This document shows, piece after piece, positions 10,714 through 22,001 of a stretch of 64,000 nt of DNA (position 1 is its first letter; each line of letters begins with the position of its first letter). The translations under genes and the position numbers were made by a program. Below the pieces are notes generated by a model. That model saw nothing but the letters and a program-made list of their open reading frames with translations, ran no database searches and was not told the origin of the DNA. Source of the stretch: Smallanthus sonchifolius (taxonomy: Eukaryota > Streptophyta > Magnoliopsida > Asterales > Asteraceae); the NCBI GenBank assembly GCA_023525975.1, contig CM042043.1:35350001-35414000 (forward strand), given 5' to 3'.

Positions 10714-10925
10714 TATTTATAGGCTTCCTGGGGGTCCATGTCGAACCGACATCTCATCCTAAGTCGGTCCGACTTCGGCTGAAGTCGGTGACACGCGTCA
10801 AAACCTCTTTTTTTTTGCTTCTGCAGCACATATCAGACCGACGTCTAATCCATGTCGGTCCGACGTCCAGATGTCGGACCGACGTGTAAGCCATATCGGT
10901 CCGACGTGGGTGCTGAGTTATCAAA
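10714..10925 (-). promoter_or_regulatory. TATA box with upstream palindrome array (minus)
   Basis: TATAAATA reads on the minus strand at 10714-10721. Within 15 bp upstream begins an array of CGGTCCGAC-type palindromes (for example GTCGGTCCGAC at about 10855 and GTCGGACCGAC at about 10883) running to about 10910. The arrangement matches the retrotransposon promoters elsewhere in the window, so I read this as the promoter side of the LTR at 8817-11234. Confidence 0.6.
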
Positions 10926-11234
10926 ACACCTGTTAAAGCCTCCCGAATTGCTTCAGCAACACATGTCGGAATGCTATGATTAGGATATCGGTTTGCCATA
11001 CCATATTTTTATATTCTCCTCGTCAAAACACCCCGTTTTCATATATTATGGCTCCCGTAACTCTTTTTCTAGCTCGAGATATGCTTATGTGAAGTTTTGG
11101 GCTATTTCCGGGCAAATAGTTTTCTAGTTTCGAACCCGGTTAGGTTCTTTGGTCATGTTTCTTATCCGACACGTGTCCTAACCTATTGTTAGAAGTTTTT
11201 GGGATGTTAAAGCGGCCAGCCTGAGGCAGAGGTC

Positions 11235-11528
11235 TAGTCTCAGGTTGACCCGGCGCATCCACCAGAGCAGCCACAACATCCTCAACGCGTTTATCATGCG
11301 GTGAGGTTGCATGTTTCCACCCAGCTTCTCCTCGAGAGGCTTGTGGCGAGTCAGACGGAGATGATACGACGGATCAGACGGATGGAGGTTTGTGTGACGT
11401 GGATGATGGAGAGCGAGGCTGAGAGGCGTAGGGATGCAGGTATGCCGGTTCGAGACACGCTACCGCCACGAGTGTTTCAGGATGCGGGCCCGTCCGACAC
11501 GCAGGCCGGTACTGATAGGGACATGTAG
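11235..11528 (+). pseudogene. C-terminal fragment of Athila-type ORF
   Basis: An open frame ends at TAG 11526. It reads HPPEQPQHPQRVYHAV, then an amphipathic stretch LLLERLVASQTEMIRRI..RMEV and an ERRRDAG tail. A proline-rich hinge followed by an arginine-rich helix is the usual C-terminal look of the ORF whose middle part lies at 8255-8740. The frame is closed upstream by a TAG near 11244. The link to the 8.2-kb fragment is inference from order and flavour. Confidence 0.45.
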
Positions 11529-11814
11529 TATTTTTACGTTTTACTTGTATATTTTGATTATTATTGTACGAACTCATGTTATATATTATATTTTCGATTG
11601 TTTATTTCTATTATTTGTTTAAATTGTTCGTTATGTAATACATATTCAGTTTGTTTGTTTGTTTGTTTTATATAAACGTTTGTTTAAAAATACCTATACG
11701 ACCCGTTAAAAGTTGATAAAAACAAAGAAACGAATTATATATAAAAAACAAAATTCTATAAAAATATTTGAAGTTTTAAAAAAAAAGTACATATACGACC
11801 CGTTAAAGAATCCT
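11529..11814. other. AT-rich junction region
   Basis: Non-coding. It includes a (TTTG)n run at about 11652-11680 and a small direct repeat of TATACGACCCGTTAAA (11694 and 11793) just before the reverse-transcriptase fragment. The repeat may mark a deletion junction that removed the gag and protease of element Y. Confidence 0.5.
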
Positions 11815-12695
11815 AACATGCGTGAAGTGGTAAAGAAAGTGGTGCTCAAGAGGTTAGATGCGGGTATCATCTACCCCATATCTGATAGCAGCTGGGTGAG
11901 CACTACTCAGACATTGCCTAAGAAAGCTGGCGTCCAGGTAATAAAGGGAGAAAGTGGGGAAGAGATTGCCACTCAGCCAGTAACCGGGTGACGAATCTGC
12001 ATCTACTACAGGAAATTAAATGCTGCAACATCAAAAGACCACTTCCCTCTCCCTTTCATTGATCAAATCATTGAGAAACTTGTAGGTCAGAAGTTTTATT
12101 GTTTCTTAGATGTGTACTCAGGTTATAATCAAATTTCAATACATCCAGAGGACCCACAAAAAGACCACGTTCACTTGTCCGTATGGCACCTTCGCTTTTA
12201 GGCGAATGCCTTTCGGCTTGTGTAACGCCCCGGCCACCTTTCAACGGTGCATGATGAGTATCTTTTCAGATATGATCGGGGAGTCCATGGAAGTCTTTAT
12301 GGATGATTTTTCAATGTTTGGCACAACTTTTGAAACTTGTTTGAATCAATTAACTAAGGTATTAAAAAGATGTGTTGAAACTAATCTGGTACTCAGTTGG
12401 GAGAAAAGCCACTTCATGGTTCAAGAATGGGTGGTTTTTGGGCATGTTATCTCTAGTAAGGGTATTGAGGTCGATCATGCAAAAATCCGGGTCATTTCAA
12501 CTCTACCTCCACCAAACAGTGTCAAAGGCGTCCGTTCCTTCTTAGGTCACGCCGGATTTTATAGAAGGTTCATTAAAGGTTTTAGTGTCATAACCAAACC
12601 ATTGTGTAATCAACTACTGAAAGATGTCCCTTTTGTTTTTGATAAAGAGTGTTTAGATTCATTTGAATTAATTAAACAAAAATTGGTGGAGGCCC
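11815..12695 (+). pseudogene. Element Y: gypsy (Athila-like) reverse transcriptase, first part
   Basis: Starts at NPNMREVVKKVVLKRLDAG, the usual entry to Athila-lineage RT. It continues with RKLNAATSKDHFPLPFID, a YGTFAFRRMPFGLCNAPATF motif, the catalytic FMDDF box (about 12299) and FLGHAGFYRRFIKGFS. Gag and protease are missing to the left. Breaks: stop at 11989 and two frame changes between about 12000 and 12170. The domain is cut at 12695 by insertion X and resumes at 46420 within RNase H, where the same 5 bp GGCCC is repeated. Confidence 0.9.
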
Positions 12696-13377
12696 TGATG
12701 TGTTGTGTGATAAGAATATAAAAATATAAGTAAATATATTTTTAAGATGATTTCACAAGATCAGGTTTTAAATTTATAAAATGATAATTACGTTAACTTA
12801 AAACACACACAATAGGCAAGTGTACCTATCGCAGTGTAATATAGTTAGGTAAGAACTAAGTATCGAACCAATGGACACGGTCGAGTTCCAATACTCAACT
12901 TTTGTTATCGTTTAGCCGGATTAATTAGTGAGTGGGTTTTGTGTGCTTTTGAAGCAGAAAAGTAAATGACGGTAAAGTAAATAACATAAAAGTAAAAATG
13001 TGCGTGAAGTGAGTAACACAAAAGTAACTAGCAGAATAGTAAATAGCAGAAAACTAAATAAAGCGAAAATGATCAGATTACGAAATGTATTACTTCAGGA
13101 TTCGAATAAGCTTGGTACGTGATAATGTTAAGTTAACTAATTCAATGGTATGACTACTACAAACTTGTGACTCGGGTCACCGCTAGAGCCTCGTCCTCTC
13201 TGCATTTAATTTGCAAATTATATTCTTTAAAAAGTGGTAGTGCCTCCCGTTAGGGATAACATTTTCCCTCAACCCATCGAATGGTCATCTCCGAGTTCGT
13301 TAAAGACATCGGACTCAAAATGCTTTATGTTAAAGTTAAATAGGTGATTATATTTTGCTCACCGGGAGGCGGTGTAA
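12696..13377 (-). repeat. Element X 3' LTR, segment 1
   Basis: Matches 44788-45446 of the right LTR, both starting TGATGTGT. It breaks at TGTAA (13373-13377), the target duplication of T, and continues at 39524. Confidence 0.92.
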
Positions 13378-14411
13378 TGTCACACCCTGGCCGGCGGCGG
13401 ATTATACGCCAGGGCTGACACGGTTGTTCATAAGCACACGATCGTCTATTAAATGTGATAATATTTATTCATCAAAATTAAATGAATCCATTACATGTAG
13501 AAATTGAAAACAAAGCATTAAAACATAACATGAGTTGAATTTAATTTATATTAAAGCTAGGTCCGAAGTCCTAAGTGATCATGTAGTGTACTCAAACTGG
13601 TGCACCTGAAACATGTGAGTAAACGTCAACTACAAGTAGTTGGTGAGTAACATAGGTTTTGACACCAAACAAAAGTTGTAAAAAGGATTTGAAATTCAAT
13701 ATGTTCAAAGCATAACTATGGCATAAATGTGAAAACATACAAGGTTCCAAGCGTACAATTCAAGCCGTAGTAAATGGAAAACTGGTAAGTACAATCCCAC
13801 TGAATGTGTTTTGGAAAAATAGTAATATGCTACACACAAAACCCGACAAGGTTCGTGTTAACTGGAATCGGATTCCCCTATAAATGATCATGTTAGGTAC
13901 TACCTTAGGCCTGAGTAGCAGGTTAATGAATGTACTAGCATGAACACATGTAATGGTCGCCAAGTAGTTTAAGACATAAAGCACATAGTAAGTAGCATGA
14001 GAACATTGGTATTGAATTTGGTAAGCATAGTATGTAAACATGTTCCACCCCAAGTATTTGTAAATAGTAGTAAAGAGAAAGGGGAATATGAAACTCACTT
14101 GAATCAAAGCCAAATATGTATGAACTGGTAAAGATTGTTAGGCTTCGTGAGAAACTCTCACAACAAACCTACACACGTAATGGTAACCTAATTTCAATAT
14201 ATGTCTAAATGGTATTTAGGAGATATTGGGACGTTTAGTGTTTCATGGGGGTTTGAGACTTGAGCATGTAGTTTGTGTAAGTTTGTAGGAAAATATATAC
14301 ATTTATCACGCTAAAATGTTTGGACTTTATTTGCATAATTTTTCAATAATTGAATAAATCATAGTATGGAAGGAGATTTATATATATTTTTCATGTGAAT
14401 AAATAAATATA
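13378..14411 (-). repeat. Element T 3' LTR, segment 1
   Basis: Parallel to 33686-34720, starting TGTCACACCC. It ends at the left TSD (14407-14411, TATAA) of insertion S1. Confidence 0.92.
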
Positions 14412-14955
14412 ATGTTGATGCACTTTCCTGTGACAACACTCTGGATAGAGTCTTAGGTAGTATGTCTAATGTCTGTAATTTGTCTTTGTATTTATGAGTC
14501 ATTATGTAATGGTTTATCGAGTTGTATTTACTTTTACATAATGTATGTTGTGTTTCTGTTAAGTGTTTTGCGCACTTACAAGTGCGCAGGAGAAAGCTCC
14601 TGCGTACTTAGCAAGTACGCAAGAAGACCCATGCGTACTTGCTAAGTACGCAAGAGCAATTGGTCCTGCGCACTTGCTAAGTGCGCAGGCATCAGGTCTG
14701 TATAAATATGATAGGTTCACAGAAGCTAAGTACGCAGGAACATTTGTTTAGACGAACTCAGTTCAGCTAAGTACGCAGCTTGTATTCTCTCTGTAACCGT
14801 CGAGTGTTTATAATACAAAGAACGTTTATTGTGACTCTCGTGTTTGGTTTACTTTGTTTAGTAAGACTCTCCACCTAGTCACGGGTATTCCGCAACCCGG
14901 TTTGACTAGTAGACCACTTGCATGTGACGATCCGACACACACGAAGGGACCTACA
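14412..14955 (+). repeat. S1 5' LTR (544 bp)
   Basis: Runs from TGTTGATG to GGGACCTACA, followed by AG and the PBS. It contains four strong palindromes (14569-14688), a TATA box at 14701-14708 and further half-sites at 14723 and 14768. The end GGGACCTACA is shared with solo LTR L (53268), so the two are related families. Confidence 0.88.
14569..14708 (+). promoter_or_regulatory. S1 LTR promoter: palindrome array and TATA box
   Basis: Four palindromes of the form TGCGYACTT-N3-AAGTRCGCA begin at 14569, about 14600, 14629 and 14667. Two use C/G and two use T/A at the variable pair, so self-complementarity is kept. TATAAATA follows at 14701-14708, 13 bp after the last one. Confidence 0.8.
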
Positions 14956-14957
14956 AG

Positions 14958-14969
14958 TGGTATCAGAGC
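14958..14969 (+). other. S1 primer-binding site
   Basis: TGGTATCAGAGC, complementary to the 3' end of plant initiator methionine tRNA, 2 nt after the LTR. Confidence 0.95.
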
Positions 14970-15543
14970 ATTGCTCTTGAATTCGAGTGTTGTAAGTGAG
15001 TTTGGAGACGTTTTACTGAGTTTTACAAGCAAAAAGAGGTATTTTTGTTGATTTTTGTGAAAAAAAAGGGGTAGCTCTTGAGCACTTTTTTAGAAGCAAA
15101 AATCTCTCAAAAACCGATTTTTGTTGTGTATTTTTGTGTTTTGAGCATCAAAGGTTGGTTAGAAACTTGTTTCTGATCCTTTGGCTCAATTGCATTGATC
15201 ATCAGCCTACTTTTCACTATCTCCGGCGATTTTCAGGCGACCGGAAAAGGTTGGTGAGAGTTGCTGAAAAGGTGTCCTGCGTACTTACCATTTTTGGTAA
15301 AAAGTACAGTTTTCTGCGTACTTACTAACTACGCAAGAGTTATCTCCTGCGTACTTACAAGTGCGCAAGACTGAACTTGTGCGAACTTAAGTTATATCCT
15401 GCGTACTTAATATTTCCTCCTGCTTACTTACAAATACGCAAGAGTAAGTCTTAACTACGCAAGACCATTTCTCAAGTGCGCAAGGCCAAAGCCAAGTGCG
15501 CAACAGTGTCTGATTTTTCTGATTTTTGACTAAGTAATTCACT
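14970..15543 (+). promoter_or_regulatory. S1 5' leader with more palindromes
   Basis: Untranslated leader before gag. From 15275 to about 15500 it holds six or more full or half copies of the LTR palindrome (TGCGTACTT, AAGTGCGCA, AACTACGCAAG), mostly degenerate. Confidence 0.65.
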
Positions 15544-16764
15544 ATGTCGAACCTTCAGAATCTTGGAAACATGTTAAATTATGATAATGAGATCGGTACA
15601 CCTTAGAAACCGCCTAAACTATTAAATGTAAACGATTATTCCAATTGGAAGGCGCGTTTTGAGCACTACATTTCATACACCGACTCATCATTATGGATAC
15701 CAATCCTTGAGGGATATAAGCATCCCACACACATCTATCTTGATGAAGAGGTTCCAAAGCCCATCTCTAAGCTTGATGAAGAACAAAAGAAAGCTTATGA
15801 TCGGGAAAAGAAGGCTCTTGGCTCAATCACTATGTCATTAACTCGGGAAATGTTTCACAGTTTCCGAGGCTATGACACCTCCAAGGATCTTTGGAAAGCA
15901 CTTCAGAAAAGATTTGAGGGGAACAGTGACATTAAGAAGAGTAAGCGGGATCTTCTCCGGAAGCAGTATGAATGCTTCAATTTCATGGAAAATGAATCGT
16001 TAGATGATCTCATCTCTAGATTCTATCATTTACAAACGGAGTTGAAAGCTTTTGAACTGAAATATCCCGATGAAGAACTGGTGGAAAAATTTCTTGATGC
16101 TTTGCCACCAAAGTTTGAGATGTATACAACCCCGATGAGGGAAAATCCTAAATTCTATGAGTTAACAGTAGATGAGGCTATTGGTAAGATTCAAGCTCAT
16201 AACATGAATCTTATGAAGAAGGAGAGCTCGGGAAGACCTCAGATACAGGACCCTTCCATGTATCATGGGACGACTTCCACTTCAAAATCATCTGGCTCTG
16301 GAATTGCCCTCTTTACTGGACACTCTAATGAAGAAGACCACTCAAATGGGTGTGGTGGTCATGCTTGTTATGCATCCGGATCAGGGTTGGGAACTAATCA
16401 TCAACACACCTCAAGAAATCCTCCAGCTACGTCTTCAGCTAACCATTCTGCAATAGCCAAAATAGCTGAAGATCACGTAGCATTGTTTTCATCATGTATG
16501 CTTGCGTATGAGAATTTCATAGGCGGCAAGCTAACGGATCCCGAAACTATTGAAGAAGACTTTAACCAAGTGGATCCTGATGATATTGAGGACATGGATA
16601 TTCAATGGAATATGGCCATGCTTTTGAGGAGGGCCAAGCGTTTCCTGAACAGAACAGGAAGAAAGTTCATTGGTGGACATTCTAATGCCAAGGTTGGATT
16701 TGATAAATCCAAGGCCAAATGCTACAAGTGTCTGAACTATGGACACTTTGCTCGTGAGTGTTAA
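15544..16764 (+). pseudogene. S1 Gag (copia type)
   Basis: Starts MSNLQNLGNM and reads in one frame to a zinc knuckle CYKCLNYGHFAREC at residues about 392-405, giving the CCHC nucleic-acid site of Gag. The middle (SNWKARFEHYI, LWKALQKRFEGN, ESLDDLISRFYHL, LPPKFEM) is the UBN2/copia-gag fold. Gag would form the particle and package RNA. Breaks: in-frame TAG at codon 21 (15604) and TAA right after the knuckle (16762). Coding sequence continues beyond it. Confidence 0.88.
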
Positions 16765-18599
16765 AAAGACCGAGCACCGGCCTCTGGTTTCACCAGACCT
16801 AGCCAGGGAAACAGCCACGGCCACAACAACACTAGCCACCACAATCAACACCAAGGTGGTTCGTCAAATGCACTGGTAGCTCAGCATGACGAAAATTTTG
16901 ATTGGGGTGTTCATCTAGAGGACGCCATCATTGCTCAAACACAGGTTGGTCTCATGGCTGAGATCATGGAGCTGATGGAGGCTGAGAGAAAAGAAGCTGA
17001 AGAGAAGGAAGCTTCTGTAGCTGTTGAAAAGGAGTCTACCACTGCCGTTGCTCTCATGGCCATTGAAGAAGCATAGAGTTCATCATCTGAGGTAGATTCT
17101 AACCCTTTCTGTGTTATTTCTTGTTCTAAATGTCTAGAGCTAAAACATGAAATTTCTAAGCTCCAAGACAAAATCGAACCCCTAACTATGGCAGCTCATA
17201 ATTACAAAGCAAACGAAAAACGTTTTAAAGAGTCTGTTGAAACGTTAAAAAAGGAAAATGTGAATATTCTTTACAAATAAGTGAGCAACAAGTCCACTTG
17301 GATATTGCGTATAGGGGGTTAGAAAAACGGAACAATGAAATCAACAAACTGCAAAATGAGATCCTGCAGTTAAAATGTACAAATGAGAAGTTGAAAAACT
17401 CTCGCTTTGTGGTGGAGCATTACGAATCAGTAGTGAGGAAAATGAAGGGTATAGGTCTTGGTACCAATGCCATTCCTCCACCAATAAGTGGGAAGTTTGT
17501 CAATAGCTTGATAGACATTGATCTCACCTGTCTAGATGAGTCCTCTGATAAGGATGATTCCCCTAAAAAGGATGAATCCTCAAGTAAGGCTAACTCCACA
17601 TCTAGTGAGGAGTATGTTACTGCTTCTGAAGATGGGTCGGTTGACACTTGCCCTGAAGGAGTAGTCTCTGAGGAGTTGTTGACTGAACAGAAAGTCCACA
17701 AACATTATCACTAATGGTGATAACTGCATTTTAACTGAACCTGATATCATTGAAACAAATGATAAACTTAAGGTAATGCTTTACGGGGGTTATAAAAATA
17801 TTAACCAAGTTAAGAAAGAGGCTTTTTCAGCTCATTATAGGCTTGGTTACAAAGAGAATTTGCAAAAGTATTATACCCCAAAAACCAAACTGAAAAAGGT
17901 CAGACTTCTGTTCATAAACCAACTCCTCCTGCTCATAATGGAGAGTTATCTAAGGCCAGATCTAATGAGCCTTACAAGAGAACTTATGTACACAAGAGGA
18001 ACTGTTTTCACTATGGCTTGGTTGGTCACATTGTTGTGAACTGTCCTTCTAAGAACCAAGGGAAACGGCATGTTGTTTCACAGCCTGCTGTTATCCCCAG
18101 GTCGCCACCAGTGAAACCATCTCCCAAAAGTCCAAAGCAGAATGTGGTGAAACCACCAGTACAACCTATGGGAAAACCTAAGATTAAATCTGAGGCCAAA
18201 CCATCTGTTGCAAGAAAGGTAAAGCAACCTGCTGTACCTCGTGTGTCTACATATGGTAGTACACGCACTGGTGAGAAATCTGTGGCTAGACTCTCTAAGC
18301 CACAAAGAAGAAGAAGGAATAAGAGGTTGAGAAAGCTGGAACAGCTGACTAAGACTCAATCAAGTGAAGCTTCCACAAGTTCACCGGCTGTGGTTGAGCC
18401 AAAGTCTAATGTTCTGGTTAAGAATCAAAAGAGATCCTGGAACAAGAAAGTTAAAGGTTCTCAATCTCCTGCTCCAAATTCATCTAAAGATTCACCAATT
18501 TTGAACAGTCATCATGACTGTGAGTTGAAAGAAGTAGTTTATTTTGAGAAGGATGGACGACCCAAGACCACAATGGCTTGGGTCTCCAAATCTAACTAA
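16765..18599 (+). pseudogene. S1 Gag C-terminal extension and Gag-protease linker
   Basis: A broken coding stretch continues Gag. It has a His/Asn-rich part, Glu/Ala helices (16960-17075), a coiled coil (17298-17440: KRNNEINKLQNEILQLK), the segment GIGLGTNAIPPPISGKF, an acidic Ser-rich part, and a second knuckle-like CFHYGLVGHIVVNC (about 18002). In that knuckle Tyr replaces the second Cys. A Lys/Pro-rich basic tail ends at 18599. Stops occur at 17074, 17278 and 17712 with frame changes. Long Gag extensions like this are common in Asteraceae copia elements, from memory. Confidence 0.75.
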
Positions 18600-18639
18600 T
18601 TCTTTTGTTACTCGTGCAGGGATGTCCTAAGGGTACTAT

Positions 18640-18933
18640 CTCTATGTAGATAGTGGATGCTCCCGGCACATGACAGGAAACATGGCCTTGCTTCAAGACG
18701 TTAAACCATTCAGAGGCGGCTATGTGGCCTTTGCCGGAGAAAAAGGCGGCAGTATCGCGTGTCAAGGCGTGGTTTCGAACGGTTGTGTCAGCTTTGACAA
18801 TGTCAACTTCTGCGAGCAGCTGAAGCATAACCTGTTGAGTGTCTCCCAAATGTGTGATAAGGAGTACTCGGTGATGTTTGACAAATCAGAATGCCTGATT
18901 CTCAAACCCGGTTTTGAGGTTCCCGAAGACTAG
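18640..18933 (+). pseudogene. S1 protease
   Basis: The aspartic protease active site VDSGCSRHMTGN lies at about 18650-18685 (Asp-Ser-Gly). It is followed by VAFAGEKGG and LKHNLLSVSQMCDKEYSV, the standard copia protease series. It would cleave the polyprotein. It is out of frame with the upstream Gag extension and ends at TAG 18931; the same frame continues into integrase. Confidence 0.88.
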
Positions 18934-18939
18934 ATTCTG

Positions 18940-19869
18940 ATGAGAGCACCAAGATCAAACGACACTTATGAGATCGATATGAGCGTGGCAACAACCACCT
19001 CATCAGTTGCTACTTGTTTGCTTACAAAAGCGACAGAACTTGACTCCATCTTGTGGCATAGGAAACTCGGACATATTTCTTATCGTAAAATGAATCATCT
19101 TGTCCGAAACGGTTTGGTAACCAGGGTTCCTAAGTTGAGGTTTACCATTGCAGATGACTGTATGCCGTGTAAAAAGGGCAAACAGCAACGGAAGTCTCAC
19201 AAGCCCAAGCTCCAAAACTCTATCGATACCCCTTTGGAGCTATTACACATGGATCTGTTTGGCCCCATAAGTATCAGGAGTATTGGAGGTAAGTCGTTCT
19301 GTCTAGTTGTAACTGATGATTTCTCATGTTTTTCTTGGGTGCATTTTTTAGGTACAAAAGACGAGACTGCTGATATTCTTCAATACCTGATCCTGAGCTT
19401 GGAATCTCTTTGCAAGCTGAAAGTTAGAAGAATAAGGAGTGACAACGAAACTGAGTTCAAGAATAATTTGATGGAACTTTTCTGTCTCAAGAGAGGGATC
19501 CGTCACGAATTCAGCGCGCCGTACACACCTCAGCAGAATGGAGTTGCTGAACGGAAGAACAGAACACTGATCGAGATTGCAAGGACTATGCTGTCAGATG
19601 CAAAGCTTCCTGTCACTTTCTGGGCAGAAGCAGTTAATACAGCTTGTCACGTCTTAAACAGGGTTCTGGTTATGAAAAGGCACAACAAGACATGTTATGA
19701 GTTGATCAACAATCGACTTCCCAATCTTGATTACCTAGTTCCTTTTGGTAGTCCTTGTTCCTTGTTGCTACAGTATAAAGACCGTCAGTCTAAATTTCAT
19801 GAGAAAGCGGTGGAAGGCATCTTCTTAGGATATGTTGCAATTCGCCGTGCAAGAGAGTGTACAACATAG
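18940..19869 (+). pseudogene. S1 integrase
   Basis: The zinc-binding HHCC begins WHRKLGHISYRKM and ends DCMPCKKGK. The catalytic core has HMDLFGPI (Asp 1), RSDNETEF (Asp 2) and NGVAERKNRTL (Glu), so all three acidic residues are present. GKAFCL-type and FLGYV motifs follow. The frame is lost after FLGYVAIRRARE (about 19850), before the C-terminal domain. Integrase would insert the cDNA and make the 5-bp duplication seen at this element. Confidence 0.9.
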
Positions 19870-20252
19870 GAACTCGTACTGTTGAGGAATGGTTTGAAGT
19901 GGACTGTAGTAAACACAGCACTCCACCAGAACCAAAAGGTCCAGTTTGGGGTTTTGATGATGATGCGCTATTCAAGTCTTTCAATCTTCCTGACTTATCT
20001 GCAGAAGACGCCGCAAATGTTTATGATTTATTGCGTGGCGACAATGACTCCAGTTTTTCTACTCGTGCTACTGCACCAATTATAACTCCTGATTCTAATG
20101 CTGCATCTGCATCTGGAACTCATGACAGTGATGACAGTTAAGATGTTCTTGTTGATGGAGATGAAGCTCCAGCCAATCCTAACACAACTGTAGGAAATGA
20201 AGCCCCAGCTGATCTAATAAACATTGAATCTTCTTCCTCTGGAACACAGGAA
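19870..20252 (+). pseudogene. S1 integrase-RT linker
   Basis: Coding-like but frame-broken linker (NIGTRTVEEWFEVDC.., FDDDALFKSFNLPDL) with Ser/Thr/Asp-rich text. A stop at 20139 precedes the RT frame. It corresponds to the variable region between integrase and RT in copia Pol. Confidence 0.7.
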
Positions 20253-21647
20253 ATGGGGGAGTTAAGCACAAATCTAGATCCAGAAATTCAAGAACCGATT
20301 GTACCGGAGACGAGGGTGCATAGGAATCATCCAATCGACAACATTATTGGTGATCCTTATGCCGGTGTTCAGACTCGTCATAGAACCATCACTGAGAACA
20401 CCAGTCTTTACACAGAGATATTTGACACTGGTGTCATGGAAACATGTCTGCATGCTGCATTCGTGTCCCAGTTAGAGCCGAAGAATGTGAAGGAGGCTCT
20501 CACTGACAACTGCTGGATTGAGGCGATGCAAGATGAACTGTCTCAATTCCAAAAGTTGCACGTGTGGGATTTAGTTGACTTGCGAAAAGGCTTTCAGCCA
20601 ATTGGTACCAGATGGGTGTTCAAATGCAAGACGGATGATCGTCATGTAGTTGTGAAGAACAAAGCAAGGTTAGTTGTTCAGGGTTTTTATCAACAAGAGG
20701 GCTTGGATTACAATGAAGTATATGCCCCAGTTGCTAGAATTGAGGCCATTCGACTGTTCTTGGCCTATGCCACATATGTCGGCTTCAAGGTCTATCAACT
20801 TAATGTGAAGAGTGCTTTCCTTTATGGTAAGGTGCATGAAGAAGTCTATGTCACTCAACCTCCCGGTTTTGAAGATCCGCATAATATCAATAAAGTGTAC
20901 AAGCTCGACAAAGCACTTTATGGTCTTCATCAAGCACCGCGAGCATGGTATGAGACATTATCTAAGCATTTACTGTCTAATGGTTTCGACCGTGGACAGA
21001 TTGACTCGACTCTCTTCATACGGAAAGCAGGAGGTGACATTCTTCTTGTGCAAGTATATGTCGACGACATTATCTTTGGGTCGACCAATGAAGGGATGTG
21101 TAGGGAATTCGAGAAGGTGATGAAGTCCAAGTTTGAAATGAGCAATATGGGTGAACTGTCATTCTTTCTAGGTCTGCAAGTCAGTCAAAGAGAGAATGAT
21201 ATTTATCTACATCAAACTAAGTACGTGCAGGACATCTTGTCAAAATACAAGATGAGTGATATCACTACTTATGGCACACCAATCCCAGTCAATCATGGTT
21301 TGCATCCCGACAGAGATGGAAAGGATGTGGACAACAGGTTGTACCGTGGGATGATCGGATCACTTATGTATCTCACAGCTTCAAGACCCGATATAATGTT
21401 TGCTGTATGTTTGTGCTCAAGGTTTCAGTCTCAATCGAAGGAGTCACATATGATAGCTGTGAAGAGAATTTTCAGATATCTGAAAGGGAAACCCCGATTA
21501 GGTCTTTGGTACTCTAAGCAGCAGTCATTCGACTTCAAAGCCTACACTGATTCAGATTATGGCGGTTGTAACCTTGACAGAAAGTCAACTTCTGGTGGAT
21601 GTCAATTCTTAGGAGACAGGCTGGTCTCCTGGCAGTGCAAGAAGTAG
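20253..21647 (+). pseudogene. S1 reverse transcriptase and start of RNase H
   Basis: Full copia RT: WIEAMQDELSQF, TRWVFKCK, KARLVVQGF, YAPVARIEAIR, then motif A, KALYGLHQAPRAWY, the catalytic YVDDIIFGS box and FFLGLQV, followed by SLMYLTASRPDIMF. Motif A reads QLNVKSAFLYG: the first catalytic Asp, normally QLDVKSAF, is Asn, which should inactivate the polymerase. RNase H begins YTDSDYGGCNLDRKSTSG and is cut by TAG at 21645. Confidence 0.93.
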
Positions 21648-22001
21648 TCAACGGTTTCTGTCTCAACTTGTGAAGCAGAATACATTGCTGCAGCGAGCGG
21701 TTGTTCTCAGATACTGTGGATTCAGCAGCAGTTGAGAGACTACGGCTTAAACTTCACTGGAACTCCTCTATTCATTGACAACAATGCCACCATGTCCATC
21801 ATAAATAACCCGGTGAAACATTCCAAAACTAAACCTATAGAGATTCGCCATCATTTCATCCGTGATTGTGCTGAAAAGCATTTAATTGAACTTGTAAAAG
21901 TTCACACGGATGACAATCTTGCTGACCTTTTCACAAAGGCATTTGATCGATCCCGTTTTGAGCATCTTGTCAACTTGATAGGAATGTTCAATCCTGAGTG
22001 A
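21648..22001 (+). pseudogene. S1 RNase H end and pol stop
   Basis: Continues after the TAG with STCEAEYIAAASG, FIDNNATMSIINNP, KHSKTKPIEIRHHF and DNLADLFTKAF, ending GMFNPE-stop at 22001. It includes the Glu of the RNase H active site (EAEY) and the usual C-terminal closing motif of copia Pol. Confidence 0.9.

Larger units (their letters stand above)
8817..11234 (-). mobile_element. Long non-coding LTR-like insertion
   Basis: About 2.4 kb without coding capacity separates two parts of an Athila-type ORF. It looks like a long LTR or LARD remnant in minus orientation. A TATAAATA box reads on the minus strand at 10714-10721, with palindromes just upstream of it (10735-10925), and the rest is hairpin modules. 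Phrases are shared with the internal region of element T (AGCGGYRTATCCAC; a GGAAAGA..TCTTTCC hairpin), suggesting a related family. I found no firm TG..CA ends or target duplication, so the boundaries are approximate. Confidence 0.45.

Noticed and set aside
13760..14113. 117-residue minus-strand frame, and its partner at 34069-34350
   Set aside because: Both lie in the two LTRs of T at the same place; the frame is chance in a non-coding LTR, though conserved by copy identity.
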